This document shows, piece after piece, positions 18,827-27,604 of a stretch of DNA of 41,037 nucleotides (the stretch's first letter is position 1; each line of letters starts with the position of its first letter). Below the pieces are notes generated by a model that saw only the letters and a program-made list of their open reading frames with translations, ran no database searches and had not been told where the DNA came from. Made by a program: the position numbers and the translations under genes. The stretch covers positions 1-41,037 of the forward strand of contig DATCMA010000040.1 of NCBI GenBank assembly GCA_036563645.1. Reading direction: 5' to 3'. This stretch comes from DATCMA01 sp036563645. GTDB lineage: Bacteria > Actinomycetota > Actinomycetes > Mycobacteriales > Micromonosporaceae.

Positions 18827-19942
18827 GTGAAGGTTGGCGTTCCACGCGAGGTCAAGAACCACGAGTACCGCGTGGCGATTACACCGGCGGGCGTCCAGGA
18901 GTTCGTGCGCGCGGGCCACCGCGTGTTCATCGAGGCGGGGGCCGGACTGGGATCGTCCATCCGGGACGACGAGTACGCCGCGGCCGGAGCCACGATCGTG
19001 TCCACTGCGGACGACGTGTGGGGCGCGGCTGACCTGATCCTCAAAGTGAAGGAACCGGTGGCGCAGGAGCGCGACCGGCTTCGCGAAGGGCAAATCATCT
19101 TCGCGTTCCTTCACTTAGCCGCGTCCCAGGAATGCACCCAGATGCTCCTCGACCGCCGGGTCACCGCCATCGCGTACGAGACCGTCGAGCTGCCCAACCG
19201 GGTCTTGCCGCTCTTGGCACCGATGTCTGAAGTGGCGGGTCGGCTCGCCCCGCTCATCGGCGCGTACCACCTCCTGCGTCCCAGTGGCGGGCGCGGCACG
19301 CTCCTCGGAGGCGTCCCCGGCGTCTATCCGGCGAAGGTCGTGGTGCTCGGCGCGGGTGTGGCCGGCATGAACGCCGCGGCGATCGCGCTGGGCATGCAGG
19401 CGGAGGTGCTGTTACTGGACAAGGATCTCTCCCGGCTGCGCGCCGCCGCCGCGGCCTACCCGGGCCAGCTCCGCACCGCCGCCTCTAGCTCCTACGAGAT
19501 CGAGCGCGCGGTGCTCGACGCGGATCTCGTCATCGGCGCGGTCCTCGTGCCCGGGGCGAAGGCGCCGAAACTGGTCTCCAACGAGCTGGTCGCCCGCATG
19601 AAGCCGGGCAGCGTGTTGGTGGATATCGCTATCGATCAAGGTGGATGCTTCGAGGGGTCGCGCCCCACGACCCACGATGACCCGGTATACACGCTGCACG
19701 ACTCGATCTTCTACTGCGTGACGAACATGCCGGGCGCGGTGCCGCACACCAGCACCTACGCACTGACTAACGTGACGTTGCCGTACGCCTTGGCGCTCGC
19801 CAACCACGGCTGGCGGGAGGCGATGCGCCGCGACCCCGCGCTCGCGCGAGGTCTCAACACCTACGACGGCGAGATCGTCTGCGCGCCGGTCGCGGAGGCG
19901 CACGGCATGCCCAGTCGGAGGCTGGAGGAGGTCCTAGCCTGA
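18827..19942 (+). CDS. ald: Alanine dehydrogenase
   Basis: 371 residues, the usual length. It interconverts L-alanine and pyruvate plus ammonia with NAD. The substrate residues are in place: KVGVPREVKNHEYRVAITPA start, LILKVKEP (Lys), FAFLHLAAS (His), VVLGAGVAGMNAAAIALGM (NAD-binding GxGxxG) and VDIAIDQGG (Asp). GTG 18827 has an excellent ribosome site (GGGGAGGAG, 18811-18819). A longer in-frame ATG at 18788 reads through that site and is rejected. xerD follows closely. Confidence 0.96.
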   Translation: MKVGVPREVKNHEYRVAITPAGVQEFVRAGHRVFIEAGAGLGSSIRDDEYAAAGATIVSTADDVWGAADLILKVKEPVAQERDRLREGQIIFAFLHLAASQECTQMLLDRRVTAIAYETVELPNRVLPLLAPMSEVAGRLAPLIGAYHLLRPSGGRGTLLGGVPGVYPAKVVVLGAGVAGMNAAAIALGMQAEVLLLDKDLSRLRAAAAAYPGQLRTAASSSYEIERAVLDADLVIGAVLVPGAKAPKLVSNELVARMKPGSVLVDIAIDQGGCFEGSRPTTHDDPVYTLHDSIFYCVTNMPGAVPHTSTYALTNVTLPYALALANHGWREAMRRDPALARGLNTYDGEIVCAPVAEAHGMPSRRLEEVLA

Positions 19943-19995
19943 ACGGCAGCGAATCGGGCAGTGCGGAGCCGATCCCGGCGCCCGCGCTTCAGCGT

Positions 19996-20931
19996 GTGGT
20001 CCGCGCTTACCTCGATCACCTGACCGTCGAGCGCGGGCTATCCGCCAACACCCTCGCGTCGTATCGGCGTGATCTCGATCGCTACTTGCGCACCCTCGCC
20101 GCCGCCGGAGTGCGCGAGCTCGCGGAGGTGACCCCGGCGCACATCGCGGGGCACATCGCGGCCCTACGCGCCGGTGATCCCCAACACGTTCCCCTGTCGA
20201 GCTCCTCGGCGGCCCGCGCCGCGAGCGCGGTCCGCGGGCTGCACCGCTTCGCCGTGCGCGAAGGGCTGGTCGCCCACGACGTCAGCCGGGAGGTGCGCCC
20301 GCCGACCGCACCACGCCGGCTGCCGAAAGCGCTGGATGTCACCGAGGTGGAGCGCCTGCTGGAGAAAGCCGGCCCGACCGGAGCGACGGGGGAGAAGGCG
20401 CCCCTGCTCCTGCGTGATCGTGCCCTGCTCGAATTCCTCTACGGCACGGGAGCGAGAATTTCAGAGGCGGTGGGAGCCGTGGTCGATGACCTCGACCTCG
20501 CGGAGGGCACCGTGCTGCTGCACGGGAAAGGAGGCCGGTCGCGGCTAGTGCCGATCGGCGGGTACGCCCGCTCCGCCCTGGAGGCGTACCTCGTGCGCGC
20601 GCGGCCTCTGCTCGCCGCGGCCGGGCGCGGCACGCCGGCGGTCTTCCTCAACTCGCGAGGGGGGCCGCTGTCGCGGCAGAGCGCCTGGGCGATCCTGCGC
20701 CGCGCCGCGCAAGCGGCGGGACTGCCGGTGGAGGGTCCGCAGGCGGTCTCCCCGCACACCCTGCGGCACTCGTACGCCACCCACCTCCTCGACGGGGGTG
20801 CAGATGTGCGGGTGGTGCAGGAGTTGCTGGGTCACGCTTCGGTGACCACCACCCAGGTCTATACCTTGGTCACGGTGGAGCGACTTCGTGAGGTATACGC
20901 CGCGACCCATCCCAGGGCCCGCCGGCGCTGA
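19996..20931 (+). CDS. xerD: Tyrosine recombinase XerD
   Basis: 311 residues from GTG 19996. A SAM-like N-terminal domain (YLDHLTVERGLSANTLASYR) and a catalytic domain with the full set are present: Arg154 (GTGARISE), Lys178 (HGKGGRSR), His254 and Arg257 (HTLRH), His280 (LLGHASVTTT) and Tyr289. With XerC it resolves chromosome dimers at dif. Position after ald and before parA/scpAB is the conserved chromosomal site, so this is the housekeeping enzyme and not a phage integrase. GTG 19996 has no visible ribosome site; a strong one (19924-19931) instead precedes an in-frame CTG at 19939. Confidence 0.93.
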   Translation: MVRAYLDHLTVERGLSANTLASYRRDLDRYLRTLAAAGVRELAEVTPAHIAGHIAALRAGDPQHVPLSSSSAARAASAVRGLHRFAVREGLVAHDVSREVRPPTAPRRLPKALDVTEVERLLEKAGPTGATGEKAPLLLRDRALLEFLYGTGARISEAVGAVVDDLDLAEGTVLLHGKGGRSRLVPIGGYARSALEAYLVRARPLLAAAGRGTPAVFLNSRGGPLSRQSAWAILRRAAQAAGLPVEGPQAVSPHTLRHSYATHLLDGGADVRVVQELLGHASVTTTQVYTLVTVERLREVYAATHPRARRR

Positions 20932-21107
20932 CGCCCCGGTGGGATATCGACACGCCGGGCGGGTGCCGGCCCTGGTGCGGGTCGTGGCGTACAGTCGGGC
21001 ATCGGCGCGGACTTTATGGTGCGGCCAGCGGGGCCCGAGCGGCAGCGCTGCGAGAGTCGCCGATTGGCTCCGACGTCGCGTAGTCGTCGGGAGGGGGCGG
21101 AGAGAAC

Positions 21108-22037
21108 GTGGCTGGCAACGGTGACGGTGCAGAGGCCTTGACCTCAACTCTCCGTGAGCAGCAGTCCGCGCTTGATATCGGTGCGGAGCTCGGTCCGGCC
21201 GATCCCGCGGCGTACACGATGCGCCGGCCGATTCCGGAGCCGACGCCGCCGGAGCGGCACGGCCCGGCGCGGATCATCGCGATGGCCAACCAGAAGGGTG
21301 GCGTGGGCAAGACCACGACCACGATCAACCTGGGGGCGGCGCTAGCCGAGTACGGCCGGCGCGTGCTGCTGGTGGACTTCGACCCGCAGGGCGCCCTCTC
21401 GGTCGGGCTCGGCGTCAATCCCCACAACCTCGACCTTTCGATTTACAACCTGCTCATGCAGGACGACGTCACCATCGACGACGTCCTGATCAAGACGGAT
21501 GTGGCCGGGCTGCACCTCCTGCCGGCCAACATCGACCTGTCGGCCGCGGAGATCCAGCTCGTCAACGAGGTCGCCCGGGAGATGGCGCTGGCCCGGGTGC
21601 TCAAGCCGGTCCGCAACGACTACGACTTCATCCTCATCGACTGCCAGCCCTCGCTTGGCCTACTCGCGATCAACGCGTTGGCGGTCGCGCACGGCGTCCT
21701 CATCCCGTTGGAGTGCGAGTTCTTCAGCCTGCGGGGCGTGGCGCTGCTGCTCGACACCATCGACAAGGTCCGCGAGCGGCTGAACTTCGACCTGGAGCTG
21801 GAGGGCATTCTCGCCACCATGTACGACAGCCGGACCACGCACTGCCGGCAGGTCCTCCAGCGGGTGGTAGAGGCGTTCGGCGACAAGGTCTACCAAACCG
21901 TGATCACCAAGACGGTGAAGTTCCCCGAGTCCACCGTCGCCGGGGCGCCGATCACGATCCTGGACCCGGCGTCGTCCGGAGCGCGCAACTACCGGCAGCT
22001 CGCGCGCGAGGTCATCGCCGCGCAAGCCGCGCGGTAA
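21108..22037 (+). CDS. parA: ParA-family ATPase (Soj-like)
   Basis: 309 residues. After a ~50-residue variable N-terminus comes the deviant Walker A KGGVGKTT (residues 63-70), then LLVDFDPQGALSVGLG, Walker B FILIDCQPSLGLLAINAL, and the conserved TVAGAPITILDPASSGARNY tail. ParA ATPases bind DNA dynamically and move cargo. No ParB gene or parS-like array is nearby. In M. tuberculosis the same position upstream of scpA is taken by Rv1708, a second ParA-like protein distinct from the origin-proximal one. GTG 21108 is preceded by a purine-rich site (GGGAGGGGGCGGAGAGAAC). Confidence 0.92.
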   Translation: MAGNGDGAEALTSTLREQQSALDIGAELGPADPAAYTMRRPIPEPTPPERHGPARIIAMANQKGGVGKTTTTINLGAALAEYGRRVLLVDFDPQGALSVGLGVNPHNLDLSIYNLLMQDDVTIDDVLIKTDVAGLHLLPANIDLSAAEIQLVNEVAREMALARVLKPVRNDYDFILIDCQPSLGLLAINALAVAHGVLIPLECEFFSLRGVALLLDTIDKVRERLNFDLELEGILATMYDSRTTHCRQVLQRVVEAFGDKVYQTVITKTVKFPESTVAGAPITILDPASSGARNYRQLAREVIAAQAAR

Positions 22038-22084
22038 TCAGCCGTGCCGCGCCACCCCACCGTCCCGGCTCGCGGACGTCACCC

Positions 22085-22101
22085 GGCCCGGTCCCCGGGC
22101 C
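22085..22101 (+). terminator. GC hairpin after parA (weak candidate)
   Basis: A 6-bp stem (22085-22090 with 22096-22101), loop of 5 nt, lies 48 nt after parA in a 157-nt gap. There is no U-tract, and transcription may continue into scpA. It may be a weak terminator or simply reflect GC content. Confidence 0.25.
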
Positions 22102-22194
22102 ACGGGGCGCGCGCCGGCGGGCGAGCCGACACCCGCCGACGTGGCGAGCGGGAGCCCCGGTGACGGCGGGTGAGCACAGCGCCGGGGCGGCCCG

Positions 22195-23265
22195 GTGAGC
22201 GGGGCGGCCCCGGGTCCGGGCCTCGCCGACACGGTGGATTACGGTCAGTCGGTGACCATGCCATCGGTGACGGAGATCGCGCCACAGGCTGCCGAGGGTC
22301 CTGACCCCGCGCCAGGGCCACCCGGCGACGCGTCGGGCACCGCGCAGGACGCCTCCGATGCGGAGAAGTCCTCCCGCTTCACGGTACGGCTGGAGAACTT
22401 CACCGGTCCGTTTGACCTGCTGCTCCAGCTCATCAGCAAGCACAAGCTCGACGTCACCGAGGTCGCCCTCCACCAGGTCACCGACGACTTCATCGCCTAC
22501 ATCCGCGCGATGGGGGACGACTGGGACCTCGATGAGGCCAGCGAGTTCTTGCTGATCGCCGCCACCTTGCTCGACCTCAAAGCGGCCCGACTCCTGCCGG
22601 CCGCCGAGGTGGAGGACGAGGAGGATCTGGCGCTCTTGGAGGCCCGGGACCTGCTCTTCGCGCGGCTGCTGCAGTACAAGGCGTTCAAGGAGGCGGCGGC
22701 GCACCTCGCCGCGTTGGAGGCGGTGGGCGTCCGTCGCTACCCGCGGGCGGTGTCACTCGAACCCCGCTACGCCGAGGCGTTGCCGGAGCTGGTGCTCGGC
22801 ATCGGCCCGGAGCGGCTCGCCCAGCTCGCGGCCAAGGCGTTGACCCCTCGACCCGCCCCAACCGTGCCGATGGAGCACGTCCACGTGGTGCGGGTCAGCG
22901 TCCGCGAGCACGCGACTATCATCCGCGACCGGCTGCGCGAGATGGGGGCGGCCACGTTCCGGACGCTCTGCCACGACTGCACAACGACGCTGGAGATCGT
23001 GGCCCGGTTCCTCGCCCTGTTGGAGCTCTACCGCGAGGGCTTGATCAGTTTTGAACAGGTCGAGGCGCTCGGCGAGCTGACGGTGCGCTGGCGCGGCGGC
23101 GACGGCGATGGGGAGCTGGCGATCGACGAGTACGCCGGGTCGCCGGCTGACGCGGAGGCCGACGCCGAGCCCGAGGAGGAGCCAGACGAGCGGCGACGGG
23201 CGCGGCGTCCCCGGAAGCGGGCCGCCGCGGTCGGCGGTGTCGGCGACGAGAGGGAGGCGTCGTGA
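22195..23265 (+). CDS. scpA: Segregation and condensation protein ScpA
   Basis: About 356 residues as called. The kleisin core starts with FTVRLENFTGPFDLLLQLI and HKLDVTEVALHQVTDDFIAY, followed by SEFLLIAATLLDLKAARLLP; the C-terminal winged-helix region includes LELYREGLISFEQVEALGEL. ScpA bridges SMC heads with ScpB to form condensin. The first ~60 residues are Pro/Ala/Asp-rich and not conserved; GTG 22195 and ATG 22258 are both possible starts and neither has a strong ribosome site. An acidic, Arg-rich tail extends the C-terminus. scpB overlaps by GTGA. Confidence 0.9.
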   Translation: MSGAAPGPGLADTVDYGQSVTMPSVTEIAPQAAEGPDPAPGPPGDASGTAQDASDAEKSSRFTVRLENFTGPFDLLLQLISKHKLDVTEVALHQVTDDFIAYIRAMGDDWDLDEASEFLLIAATLLDLKAARLLPAAEVEDEEDLALLEARDLLFARLLQYKAFKEAAAHLAALEAVGVRRYPRAVSLEPRYAEALPELVLGIGPERLAQLAAKALTPRPAPTVPMEHVHVVRVSVREHATIIRDRLREMGAATFRTLCHDCTTTLEIVARFLALLELYREGLISFEQVEALGELTVRWRGGDGDGELAIDEYAGSPADAEADAEPEEEPDERRRARRPRKRAAAVGGVGDEREAS

Positions 23266-24266
23266 GGAGCGGGAAGGAGCAGAAGCGGTCTCTCGCCGAG
23301 CAGGCGGCGGCGTGGGTGCCTCCATGGGAGCGACAGCCGGAGCCCGAGCCGCCCGCTGAGACCACGGACCGCGAGGCGCCCGCACCAGCGGAGAGCGAAC
23401 CGTCCGACAGCGCGCTGGCCCGGTCGACGGGCGCCGCGCCGGAGGCGTCGACCGCCGACGAGCCCGCGGCGGAACCGGCCGCGACCGCTACTGATACCCG
23501 CCCCGAGTGGCCGCCCCGGCTCGCGGAGCCCGAGCTGCCGGCGCCGCGTACCCCGGAGGACGAGGCGCCGGATGCCGATACGCCCGAACCACCAGCCAGT
23601 CCGGTGGAGCCCGCCGCGGCGCCGGCGGACGAGCCCGCGGTGGAAGCGGAACCCGCGGAGACCGCTCCGCCCGCGCTGGCGCCTGAGCCGCCCGAGGTGG
23701 CGACCGCCGAACTCGCCGACGACGCCACGCTGCGCGCCGCCCTGGAGGCGATCCTGCTCGTGGTCGACGAGCCGGTGGCGGAGAGCACGCTCGCCGAGAC
23801 GGTGGGGCAGCCCACCGAACGGGTGGCGGCGTTGCTTCAGGAGCTCGCCGACGAGTACACGGCGCAAGGGCGGGGCTTCGACCTCCGTCGCGCCGCGGGC
23901 GGGTGGCGCCTGTACACCCGGCCGGAGTACGCCCCGTACGTCGAGCGTTTCGTCGTCGGTGGGCAGGCGGTGCGGCTGACCCAGGCGGCGCTGGAGACGC
24001 TCGCGGTCATCGCCTACAAGCAGCCGGTCACCCGCGCCCAGATCTCCGCGATCCGTGGGGTCAACTGCGACGGCGTGGTCCGTACCCTGATGACCCGCGG
24101 TCTCATCGAAGAGTGCGGCACGGAGCCGGAGACCGGCGCCCACCTGTACCGCACGACCACGCTGTTCTTGGAGAAGTTGGGGCTGAATTCTGTCGATGAG
24201 TTGCCGCCGTTGGCCCCCTTCCTCCCCAGCAACGTGGAAGAGATCGCCGATGCCGAGCAGCGATGA
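23262..24266 (+). CDS. scpB: Segregation and condensation protein ScpB with long N-terminal extension
   Basis: 334 residues. The first ~150 are Pro/Ala/Glu-rich and look disordered. The ScpB core begins at about residue 155 (TLRAALEAILLVVDEPVAES) and has two winged helices, with ALETLAVIAYKQPVTRAQIS and IRGVNCDGVVRTLMTRGLIE as signature. Bacterial ScpB proteins are usually ~180-240 residues, so the extension is unusual in length although acidic extensions occur in actinobacteria. GTG 23262 overlaps the scpA stop. Confidence 0.92.
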   Translation: MRSGKEQKRSLAEQAAAWVPPWERQPEPEPPAETTDREAPAPAESEPSDSALARSTGAAPEASTADEPAAEPAATATDTRPEWPPRLAEPELPAPRTPEDEAPDADTPEPPASPVEPAAAPADEPAVEAEPAETAPPALAPEPPEVATAELADDATLRAALEAILLVVDEPVAESTLAETVGQPTERVAALLQELADEYTAQGRGFDLRRAAGGWRLYTRPEYAPYVERFVVGGQAVRLTQAALETLAVIAYKQPVTRAQISAIRGVNCDGVVRTLMTRGLIEECGTEPETGAHLYRTTTLFLEKLGLNSVDELPPLAPFLPSNVEEIADAEQR

Positions 24267-25074
24267 GAAGCTAGAGCGCCTGCAGAAGGTCCTCGCCGCG
24301 GCGGGAGTCGGGTCGCGGCGCGCGTGCGAGGAGCTGATCATCCAGGGTCGGGTCACGGTCAACGGGCGGGTGGCCCGGATCGGCGACAAGGTCGACGCGG
24401 AAACCGCCGAGATCTACGTCGACGGCGACCGGGTGGTCACCAACCGGAACCTGGTCTACCTCGCGTTCAATAAGCCGCGCGGGGTGGTGTCGACGATGGC
24501 GGACGAGAAGGGACGGGCCGCCATCTCCGACTACCTTGGCCACGTGACCGAACGCGTCTACCACGTCGGGCGCCTCGACGCCGACAGCGAGGGCTTGCTG
24601 CTGTTGACCAACGACGGGGACCTCGCCCACCGGCTCATGCACCCGTCGTTCGGGATCCCCAAGACCTACCGGTGTGAGGTGGTGGGCCCGCTACCGCGGC
24701 ACGTGGGGCGTCAGCTGCTCGCCGGGGTGGAGTTGGCGGACGGGCCGGCGAAGCTCGATTCCTTCCGCGTCATCGACACCTTCGGCCGCTCCGCCTACGT
24801 CGAGGTGGTGCTGCACGAGGGGCGCAAACACATCGTGCGGCGGATGTTCGACGCGGTCGGGCACCCGGTGACCCGGCTGATTCGCGTCGCGATCGGGACG
24901 GTGCGGCTCGGCAACCTGCGGCCCGGGCACACCCGGGTGCTCACCAACGCCGAGATCGCCGCCCTGTTCCGAATGGCGGAGCAGCCGAACGACTGGCGAA
25001 CCGGTGGGGGCAAGCAGCCGGGCCGGTCGCGGCGGGATGGCGACAGGCGGGTGGTGGCCCGCAGGGCTCGGTGA
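24250..25074 (+). CDS. rluB: RluB/RsuA-family pseudouridine synthase
   Basis: 274 residues. An N-terminal S4 domain (RLQKVLAAAGVGSRRACEEL) is followed by the RsuA/RluB catalytic domain with VGRLDADSEGLLLLTNDGDL, where the Asp of GRLD is catalytic, and HEGRKHIVRRMFDAVGHPV. Members modify the peptidyl-transferase region of 23S rRNA or helix 18 of 16S rRNA; the exact site is not readable here. ATG 24250 lies inside the end of scpB (17-nt overlap) after GGAAGAG. A basic Arg/Gly-rich tail ends the protein. Confidence 0.92.
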   Translation: MPSSDEKLERLQKVLAAAGVGSRRACEELIIQGRVTVNGRVARIGDKVDAETAEIYVDGDRVVTNRNLVYLAFNKPRGVVSTMADEKGRAAISDYLGHVTERVYHVGRLDADSEGLLLLTNDGDLAHRLMHPSFGIPKTYRCEVVGPLPRHVGRQLLAGVELADGPAKLDSFRVIDTFGRSAYVEVVLHEGRKHIVRRMFDAVGHPVTRLIRVAIGTVRLGNLRPGHTRVLTNAEIAALFRMAEQPNDWRTGGGKQPGRSRRDGDRRVVARRAR

Positions 25075-25109
25075 GCGACGCGGCATCATGAAGGGCGGAC
25101 AGCGGGCGT

Positions 25110-25156
25110 GCCCGCCCGAAGCGGCCCGGCGGCGTCTCGGCCGGGCACGGGCGGGC
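25110..25156 (+). other. Extended GC hairpin between rluB and cmk
   Basis: A 9-bp outer stem (25110-25118 with 25148-25156) stacks on a 6-bp inner stem (25124-25129 with 25141-25146), separated by an asymmetric internal loop. It occupies much of the 113-nt gap and ends 31 nt before the cmk start. It may be a terminator, an attenuator, or an RNA structure in the cmk leader. Confidence 0.45.
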
Positions 25157-25187
25157 GGTCGAGGAGACAACGGCGAGGAGGAGCGCG

Positions 25188-25868
25188 GTGGACGAGCAGG
25201 TGCGGACCGGACACATCGTTGTCGCCATTGATGGCCCGTCCGGCTCGGGGAAATCCACCGTCTCCCGGCGCCTGGCGGCGTCGATCTCGGCCCGCTACCT
25301 CGACACCGGCGCGATGTACCGCGCGGTGACCTGGGCGGTGCTCCGCGCGGGCGTCGACCCGTCCGACGCCGACGCGGTCGGGAAGATCGCTGGTGAGGTT
25401 CAGCTGTCCATCGGCACCGATCCGGCCGCGCCGCACATCAGCGTCGACGGCACCCCGGTGGACGTGGATATCCGCGGCCCTGAGGTGACCGGTGCGGTCT
25501 CCGCGGTCGCCGCTGTGCCGGCGGTCCGCCGGATCCTCGTCGACCAGCAGCGGCGCATCATCGCGGCGAACGAGCGGATCGTGGTCGAAGGACGCGACAT
25601 CGGCACCGTTGTCGCCCTCGACGCCACGCTCAAGGTCTACCTCACCGCGTCGCCGGAGGCGCGCGCGCAGCGACGCAGCGCCGAGACCAAGAGCGATGTC
25701 GCCGCCACCGCAGCCGACCTCGCCCGTCGGGACCAGCTCGATTCCACGCGGGCCGTGGACCCGTTGCAGCAGGCCGCCGACGCCATCGTGGTGGACACCA
25801 CCACGATGGGCATCGACGAGGTCGTCGCCCGGCTGCGCGAGCTGCTCTCGGCTCGGGTCGCGGTGTGA
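25188..25868 (+). CDS. cmk: Cytidylate kinase
   Basis: 226 residues. It phosphorylates CMP and dCMP. The P-loop is IDGPSGSGKS; YLDTGAMYRAVTW is the CMP-binding strand, and VEGRDIGTVVALDATLKVYL and SPEARAQRRSAE form the conserved later blocks. GTG 25188 follows GAGGAGGAG at good spacing. In streptomycetes tyrA and a chorismate mutase usually lie between rluB and cmk; they are absent here. der follows 63 nt later. Confidence 0.95.
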   Translation: MDEQVRTGHIVVAIDGPSGSGKSTVSRRLAASISARYLDTGAMYRAVTWAVLRAGVDPSDADAVGKIAGEVQLSIGTDPAAPHISVDGTPVDVDIRGPEVTGAVSAVAAVPAVRRILVDQQRRIIAANERIVVEGRDIGTVVALDATLKVYLTASPEARAQRRSAETKSDVAATAADLARRDQLDSTRAVDPLQQAADAIVVDTTTMGIDEVVARLRELLSARVAV

Positions 25869-25931
25869 GTGGAGCACGGGCAATCGGCGTCGCGGCCGCC
25901 GCGCGGGGCGGCCGGAGAGCGGGGGTACGGC

Positions 25932-27329
25932 ATGAGCACGGACCACAGGTGGCGTGACGTGGATGACCTCACCGACGACGTGACCACGTCTGGTGGGCCG
26001 CTCCCCGTGGTGGCCGTGGTCGGGCGGCCGAACGTCGGGAAGTCGACGTTGGTGAACCGCATCATTGGCCGACGTCAGGCGGTCGTCGAGGACGTGCCCG
26101 GGGTGACCCGGGACCGAGTGCCGTACGACGCGCAGTGGGGCGGGCGTCGGTTCACTGTGGTCGACACCGGCGGGTGGGAGCCGGACGCCCGGGACCGAGC
26201 GGCGGCGATCGCCCACCAAGCGGAGATCGCGGTCAACACGGCGGACGTCGTGCTGTTCGTCGTGGACGCCACGGTCGGGGCGACCGACGCGGACGAGGCG
26301 GCGGTGCGGATGCTGCGCCGCAGCCAGAAGCCGGTGCTGCTGGTCGCGAACAAGGTCGACAACCCCGCGTTGGAGGCGGAGGCGGCGGCGCTGTGGTCGC
26401 TCGGTCTTGGGCAGCCGTACCCGGTCTCCGCGCTGCACGGCCGCGGCGCCGGTGAGCTGCTCGACGCGCTCCTCGCGGCCCTCCCGGAGGCCCCTGCTGA
26501 GGCGGAGGAGGGCGAACGGGGCCCGCGGCGGGTGGCGCTCGTGGGTCGCCCCAACGTCGGGAAATCGAGCTTGCTGAACCGGCTCGCCCGGGAGGAGCGA
26601 GCGGTGGTCGACGCGGTCGCGGGCACCACGGTGGACCCGGTCGACAGCCTGGTGGAAATCGGCGGCGAGACGTGGCGGTTCGTCGACACCGCGGGCTTGC
26701 GCAAGCGCGTCCACAAAGCCGTCGGCACCGAGTACTACGCGAGTCTGCGTACCGCGGCCGCGATCGAGGCGGCCGAGGTCGCGGTGGTGCTGATCGACGC
26801 GAGTGAGCCGATCAGCGAGCAGGACCTGCGGATCGTGTCCATGGTGGTGGAGGCCGGGCGGGCCCTGGTCATCGCCTTCAACAAGTGGGATTTGGTCGAT
26901 GAGGACCGGCGCAACGCCCTGAACCGGGAGATTGAGCGGGAGCTGGTCCGCGTGCCGTGGGCGATCCGGGTCAACATCTCGGCGAAGACCGGCCGGGCGG
27001 TCGAGAAGCTGGCGCCCGCGCTGCGGACCGCGTTGGCGAGCTGGGAGCAGCGGATCCCGACCGGGCGGCTGAACCAGTGGCTTACTCCGATCACGCAGGC
27101 CACCCCGCACCCGGTGCGTGGCGGCAAGGCGCCTCGGATCCTCTTCGCCACCCAGGCCGGCGTCGCGCCGCCGCGGTTTGTGTTCTTCACCACGGCGCAG
27201 TTCGAGCCCGGGTACCTCCGCTTCCTCGAGCGCAAGATCCGCGAGGAGTTTGGTTTCCAGGGCAGCCCGATTGAGCTGGTCGTGCGGCCGCGGAAGCCTG
27301 CTGGCCAAGGCAATCGCGGTCGGAGATGA
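25932..27329 (+). CDS. der: GTPase Der (EngA)
   Basis: 465 residues with the unique tandem G-domain layout. Domain 1 has GRPNVGKS at residues 31-38, DTGGWE and NKVD. Domain 2 has a second GRPNVGKS, DTAGLRKR and NKWD. The C-terminal KH-like domain ends basic. Der is an essential 50S assembly factor. ATG 25932 follows GGAGAG and GGGGG purine runs; GTG 25869 directly after the cmk stop is an alternative adding 21 residues. Confidence 0.95.
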   Translation: MSTDHRWRDVDDLTDDVTTSGGPLPVVAVVGRPNVGKSTLVNRIIGRRQAVVEDVPGVTRDRVPYDAQWGGRRFTVVDTGGWEPDARDRAAAIAHQAEIAVNTADVVLFVVDATVGATDADEAAVRMLRRSQKPVLLVANKVDNPALEAEAAALWSLGLGQPYPVSALHGRGAGELLDALLAALPEAPAEAEEGERGPRRVALVGRPNVGKSSLLNRLAREERAVVDAVAGTTVDPVDSLVEIGGETWRFVDTAGLRKRVHKAVGTEYYASLRTAAAIEAAEVAVVLIDASEPISEQDLRIVSMVVEAGRALVIAFNKWDLVDEDRRNALNREIERELVRVPWAIRVNISAKTGRAVEKLAPALRTALASWEQRIPTGRLNQWLTPITQATPHPVRGGKAPRILFATQAGVAPPRFVFFTTAQFEPGYLRFLERKIREEFGFQGSPIELVVRPRKPAGQGNRGRR

Positions 27330-27441
27330 CCTCCGTGCCATTCTCCCGGCGTCGGCCGCCCGGGATGATCGAGGCGGTGTGGCGCGGGTAGGATGGGGAG
27401 GGCGTACGCCGCGGGGAACTCGCGTGCGTTACGCTGTATCG

Positions 27442-27466
27442 GCCACCGCGTAGAGAGCGCGGTGGC
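27442..27466 (+). other. Strong hairpin directly before tRNA-Pro
   Basis: A 9-bp perfect stem (27442-27450 with 27458-27466) with a 7-nt loop ends only 2 nt before the tRNA acceptor stem. It could terminate der transcription or be a leader structure for 5' tRNA processing. Confidence 0.55.
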
Positions 27467-27468
27467 AC

Positions 27469-27542
<74 letters not shown>

Positions 27543-27552
27543 CAGAGATGAT

Positions 27553-27582
27553 GGCCCGGGGCCACCATGGACCCGGGCCTTT
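27553..27582 (+). terminator. Terminator of tRNA-Pro
   Basis: An 8-bp perfect stem GGCCCGGG/CCCGGGCC (27553-27560 with 27572-27579), an 11-nt loop and a short T run (27580-27582) start 10 nt after the tRNA. Confidence 0.8.
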
Positions 27583-27604
27583 CGTGTGTCTGACGTGTGT
27601 CTGA
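27583..27604. repeat. 11-bp tandem duplication
   Basis: CGTGTGTCTGA occurs twice head to tail, immediately after the tRNA terminator. It may be a trace of a past insertion or excision at the tRNA end. Confidence 0.85.

Noticed and set aside
19996..20931. XerD considered as an element integrase
   Set aside because: It sits in the conserved ald-xerD-parA-scpAB order and has housekeeping XerD sequence features.
22160..22198. 12-codon ORF overlapping the scpA start by GTGA
   Set aside because: Too short and too GC-biased to separate from chance; no conservation evidence is available.
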